64,000 nucleotides of DNA from Muribaculaceae bacterium (GTDB taxonomy: Bacteria; Bacteroidota; Bacteroidia; Bacteroidales; Muribaculaceae): NCBI GenBank assembly GCA_009775355.1, contig VSPN01000004.1:1-64000 (forward strand), in the 5' to 3' direction. The notes under the pieces were generated by a model. The model saw only the letters and a list, made by a program, of their open reading frames with translations. It did no database searches and had not been told where the DNA came from. The translations under genes and the position numbers were made by a program. Of the stretch, positions 60,674-64,000 are shown in pieces (the stretch's first letter is position 1; every line of letters begins with the position of its first letter).

Positions 60674-63175
60674 ATGAGAAAACAAATCCATCTGATGCTT
60701 GTGGTGCTATTGTGTTCGCTCGGTTTCGGAGCATACGCGCAGCAGATCTCTACGGTCTTTCGTGTGGAACAGGGTTGTGCGGCGGTGCTCATGCGATATG
60801 ACTTCGCCACCTACGACTATGTTCTATACCAGTATCTTGACGAGGGAGACAATACTGTGGAATACGACCGTCGCGGCACTCTCTATCTCTGGCCGGCTCC
60901 CGGTGCCGAGACAATTTCTGTAACTCCCGAGGATGAGTGTGTCTCGCGGGTCTCGGGCAAGGAACAGTACAAGGTCTACTTCACAGCCTCCATGCAGGAT
61001 CTGTACACTGTCACCACGACAGGCACGCCGTCGATGCCCACTACCGACATTTTCCTTGCCGAGGGAAGTCATGCCAGAGTTCTGGAGCAGAATCAGCGCA
61101 CCTATGAATATACCCTTCATCAGGCACTTGTGGCCGGCGAAACCAACTCCGTGCAGATGGCGATGGATTCGCCCGACATGCCGGGTACGGTTCCTTTCTA
61201 CCGTATATGCGGCGAGGAGGGCTACGTGCTCGACCGGGTCACCGATGCCGACGGCAATGATGTCGAGATCCGCGAGGATTCATATCTCGGCAACTATATA
61301 GAGATCACCGCATTCACCGCCCTGCCATATTACAATGTCACTACCCGCGAGCGCGAGGCGCCGCAGGGCGATCCGGTGTTCATTCTCAGCGAGGGCAGTT
61401 ATGCGTATTACACGCCGGCCGGCGGAGGGGGCCGCACCATGCTGAGTCCGGGAGAAAACCGTGTCAGTGTGACCGAGAACGACCTGATCGAGGTCTATCC
61501 GGCCGACGGCCATTATTTTGTATCGTTCACCGACAGCAATGGTGTTGCCTACGCTCCTGGCAACCGTGGATTCGTGCAGATCGGCGGTTCGGGTAATTTC
61601 TATCCTCCCTATTCGATCACGACTGAGCTCAATGAAGTCGACCATTACACGGTCACTCTCAATATTGACACCAACGAAGGCGTGAAATGCTATTTCTTTT
61701 CCGACGGCAAGGACATATCGCTTCGTCCCGGGGAGAATATGCTAACATATTCACCAAACATAGCCAAAGAGTATCTGGTTCTGGGCCGCAAGCAGTATGA
61801 CGACTACCGTCCTTTCTACTCGGTGATCGTTGACGGAGTTGCAGAAACCCCCGCCGCGGAATACTGGATAGAGGTGGCTGACGGCATGGAGATAGACGTG
61901 ACAGTAGAATATCCCGAGGATGAGAGTTATTCATATACTCTTGAGTATACTGACGGAGCCGAAGACTTCTGGACCTCGATCCGTGTGGCCGGAGAGGAAG
62001 TGACTCCGGAGTCCGGAAGATTCGAGGCTAAGGCCGGCGCGTTGGTCGAACTGTATAACTCGAACGCCGGCGACTGGTCCATCAAAAAGATAACCCTGCC
62101 CGGATCGAGCCACACCTCGATGACTACCTATTCCCCCCTGACGTTTACTGCCAACGGCGACGGAGTCATCAGCGTTGACGCATGCCGGGCGCAGGAACTC
62201 GGCGTCAGCATCAGCATTCTGGGCAGCGCCGGCAATGTCAATATTGTCAACGGCAACTGGAACACTGGCACGCCTGTAAACGGCCTCAAGGAGGGCCTCA
62301 ACACTGTTACGATAAAAGACAACTGCGACTACTTCAGCATCAAGCACATCGACGACAACGGCGACCTGAAGTCCGTGGTCTACCGCGAATCGGCCGACTC
62401 TCAGCTCAAGGAAGCGGTCCGGAGCAGTTCGTGGCCATACTATTACACCGCCTCATCTCTGCGCGACGGAGCTGAGGTCATCATTGTGGCCGGCGATGTT
62501 GAGCTTGACAGTGCGTGTGTCATCTATGTCGACAGCGCAGCCGAGGGCATGGCGCTGACTTCGGATGCAGGCCGTACGTTCGGACTTTCAGACGGGTATA
62601 ACACCGTTCCTTTCAATGTGGCGGAGAACTGCCGCAATGGTTTCGCGATTACCGGTGCCACTGCAGCCCACACTCTATTCTGCGACGGCGAGAAAGCCGT
62701 AAGCCCTCTCCGCGTGACACTTGCCGGAGGTGGGATCTACAAGCTCTATACATCGACAGCGGATCCGCAGCCTCTGGCTGTGTCGTTTGCTATCGAGGAC
62801 GAGGCTTGCGAGGTGGCTGACGTGACAGTGGATCTCGGAACTCCGGTCGATGGTGTGGATGCAGGTCTCGAGGTTCTGCCCGGCACACGTGTATCTTTCC
62901 GCGTGATTGAACAGAATGACATGGGTTATCTGTTTGTGTTGGCAAACGACCGGATTATCGAAAGAGATGAAGATGGATTCTTCACTGCCGACATCACCGA
63001 TCCCACGGTATTTACTGTCTTTAAGGAATATGTGGGTGTCAGCCTTATAGGAGATGATGAAGCCGAAGCAGTGTGGTATGATCTGGCCGGCCGCAGAGTC
63101 GAGGGCGGACGTATCGTTCCCGGAGTCTACATCCGTGTTGCCGGCGGACAAGCCGACAAAGTGATTGTGAGATGA
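60674..63175 (+). CDS. Large secreted repeat protein with C-terminal sorting module, unknown function
   Basis: An 833-residue protein; the signal peptide MRKQIHLMLVVLLCSLGFGA is cleaved near AYAQ. The mature protein is rich in acidic and aromatic residues and beta-strand-like, with degenerate repeats of about 90-110 residues. Each contains an 'L..GEN.v..' turn: QYLDEGDNTVEY, ALVAGETNSVQM, TMLSPGENRVSVTEN, SLRPGENMLTY, GLKEGLNTVTI, GLSDGYNTVPF. Several repeats also carry a 'Y.v..t' opening (YKVYFTASMQDLYTV, YYNVTTREREA, HYTVTLNIDTNEG). The last 35 residues, WYDLAGRRVEGGRIVPGVYI then RVAGGQADKVIVR, are a type IX-like C-terminal sorting module. I do not recognise any enzyme domain. A surface or adhesin role would fit but is a guess. 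It has a good promoter and a strong terminator, so it is a single-gene unit. Confidence 0.88.
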   Translation: MRKQIHLMLVVLLCSLGFGAYAQQISTVFRVEQGCAAVLMRYDFATYDYVLYQYLDEGDNTVEYDRRGTLYLWPAPGAETISVTPEDECVSRVSGKEQYKVYFTASMQDLYTVTTTGTPSMPTTDIFLAEGSHARVLEQNQRTYEYTLHQALVAGETNSVQMAMDSPDMPGTVPFYRICGEEGYVLDRVTDADGNDVEIREDSYLGNYIEITAFTALPYYNVTTREREAPQGDPVFILSEGSYAYYTPAGGGGRTMLSPGENRVSVTENDLIEVYPADGHYFVSFTDSNGVAYAPGNRGFVQIGGSGNFYPPYSITTELNEVDHYTVTLNIDTNEGVKCYFFSDGKDISLRPGENMLTYSPNIAKEYLVLGRKQYDDYRPFYSVIVDGVAETPAAEYWIEVADGMEIDVTVEYPEDESYSYTLEYTDGAEDFWTSIRVAGEEVTPESGRFEAKAGALVELYNSNAGDWSIKKITLPGSSHTSMTTYSPLTFTANGDGVISVDACRAQELGVSISILGSAGNVNIVNGNWNTGTPVNGLKEGLNTVTIKDNCDYFSIKHIDDNGDLKSVVYRESADSQLKEAVRSSSWPYYYTASSLRDGAEVIIVAGDVELDSACVIYVDSAAEGMALTSDAGRTFGLSDGYNTVPFNVAENCRNGFAITGATAAHTLFCDGEKAVSPLRVTLAGGGIYKLYTSTADPQPLAVSFAIEDEACEVADVTVDLGTPVDGVDAGLEVLPGTRVSFRVIEQNDMGYLFVLANDRIIERDEDGFFTADITDPTVFTVFKEYVGVSLIGDDEAEAVWYDLAGRRVEGGRIVPGVYIRVAGGQADKVIVR

Positions 63176-63185
63176 TATCGACATT

Positions 63186-63237
63186 CATAAAACAAAAGAC
63201 AGACGCGCCGGCCGGTGCGTCTGTCTTTTGTTTTATG
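63186..63237. terminator. Bidirectional terminator between convergent genes
   Basis: A perfect 21-bp inverted repeat: the arm at 63186-63206 (CATAAAACAAAAGACAGACG, then C) pairs with 63217-63237 around a 10-base loop, GCCGGCCGGT. A/T-rich outer stems give a T run on each strand. It serves both the secreted protein gene and the acyltransferase gene. Confidence 0.9.
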
Positions 63238-63255
63238 GGGTGCGTCAGAGTCAGA

Positions 63256-64000
63256 TCAGAGTGATATGACAGTGGCGCGTATTTCTGCGGCCAGAGCGGC
63301 GGGAGAAGCTCCGCCGGCAATACGGTCGGCGAGCGTACGCCAGGATACGGGGCGTCCGAAAGTGACACGGTAGTCGTTTCCGCGTGCGGCACAGAGTTCG
63401 GCCGGGAGCATGGCCTGCTCGATGTTCATCTTAAGTCCGAGCCGCTTGCGCCAGTAGGCCGTGCGGTAGAACCTGATCCGGTTGAGGCCTTCGAACCTGA
63501 CGGGGATTATGTCGCGATGATATTCCACGGCTTTCTGGATGAACGACTTCTGCCACACCAGGTCACTGATCGAGCCGTCGGGGTGAAGGCGCGACACGAG
63601 TCCGGCCGGAAATATCAGTATCTGCATGTCGGATGCATATGCCGCCGCGATGGCGCGTGCGGCCTCGCGGCCCTGCGAGCCATATTTGTTGACAGGGAGG
63701 AAGACCGGGCGAAGCGGCCCGACATTCATGAGCATGTCGTTGACCAGAAACCTGATGCCCGCGTCGCCATATCTTGCGCCGAGCACCTTGATCAGTCCGA
63801 TGCCGTCGAGACCGCCGAGCGGGTGGTTTGAGGCGAAGATGAAGCGCCCCTCGGGCGGAATGTTCTCTTCCCCTCTTGTGCTGACCGACAGGCGCAGGTG
63901 GTCGTAGAGAGCGTCGGCGAAAGCCGTGCCTTCGGCCGGCCACGTGGCGTCGAGCATCGCGTTGAGTTCGGTCTGACGGATCATGCGTTCGAGCGCGTAA
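63256..64000 (-). CDS. Glycerol-acyltransferase-type (PlsC-like) O-acyltransferase, 5' end outside window
   Basis: A PlsC-fold acyltransferase, with 242 residues visible from an internal ATG at 63984. The frame stays open to the window edge (reading Y-A-L-E-R before that Met). Related Bacteroidales proteins have about 40 more N-terminal residues with the text LxRxIxQxExN, so the gene very probably begins beyond 64000. The HX4D-like motif is ASNHPLGGLDGIGLIKVL (NHPLGGLD), VNDMLMNVGPLRPVFLPVNK is the acceptor loop, and FPAGLVSRLHPDGSISDLVW is the third block. This variant resembles the OlsA/GlsA-like enzyme of Bacteroides glycine-lipid synthesis, whose OlsB-like partner would be expected just outside the window. 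That identification is inference. Confidence 0.85.
   Translation of the reverse strand, partial: YALERMIRQTELNAMLDATWPAEGTAFADALYDHLRLSVSTRGEENIPPEGRFIFASNHPLGGLDGIGLIKVLGARYGDAGIRFLVNDMLMNVGPLRPVFLPVNKYGSQGREAARAIAAAYASDMQILIFPAGLVSRLHPDGSISDLVWQKSFIQKAVEYHRDIIPVRFEGLNRIRFYRTAYWRKRLGLKMNIEQAMLPAELCAARGNDYRVTFGRPVSWRTLADRIAGGASPAALAAEIRATVISL

Overview
The window looks like chromosomal DNA of a Bacteroidales bacterium, probably of the Muribaculaceae type (that placement is inference). Reasons: strongly GC-rich codon choice; promoters of the Bacteroidetes form TTTG-N19/20-TAnnTTTG, two of them exact at 21909-21939 and 33368-33398; C-terminal type IX-like sorting modules on secreted proteins; and families such as DUF1573, DUF4286, DUF5689, KorAB and a pyrophosphorylase-only mannose-1-phosphate guanylyltransferase. 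No phage, insertion sequence or CRISPR array is visible.

Layout. 1-200: tRNA-Leu(CAG), cut by the window edge, and tRNA-Pro(TGG). 363-7885 (minus): a probable operon of two DUF1573 proteins, MeaB GTPase, an SNF2-family helicase and a helicase-associated partner. 8210-13777: topA, then a large AsmA-like envelope protein, meeting metG tail to tail with a 4-nt overlap. 15915-15988: tRNA-Pro(CGG). 16114-17176: two 5'-truncated gene remnants pointing away from a common junction. 17318-22116: rnr, an exported six-hairpin glycosidase, the SRP RNA gene ffs and tRNA-Thr(TGT). 22276-23232: DUF4286 protein and ruvC.

23391-36866 is the most interesting region. deoC is followed by an exported endonuclease/exonuclease/phosphatase, a TonB-dependent receptor, two surface-type lipoproteins built from predicted OB-like modules (DUF5689/DUF6359 type) and three paralogous secreted endonuclease I proteins. 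Read together, these genes could cut extracellular DNA, hold and import the products, and degrade the deoxyribose. I propose a nucleic-acid scavenging locus analogous to a polysaccharide utilisation locus but without SusD. The family assignments are by eye and the joint function is inference.

36909-48749 is mostly core metabolism: korAB, acpP-fabF with a structured leader, gyrB, a GT4 glycosyltransferase overlapping folA, a Na/Pi cotransporter and a mannose-1-phosphate guanylyltransferase. 48786-54875: a thioredoxin-fold exported protein, a YifB/ComM ATPase and two tandem paralogous membrane proteins of unknown function. 54910-60313 (minus): pyrG, then yidC, a NapH-like ferredoxin and thyA packed almost without gaps. 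60674-63175: a large unknown secreted repeat protein with its own promoter and a 21-bp hairpin terminator. 63256-64000: a glycerol-acyltransferase-type gene running off the window.
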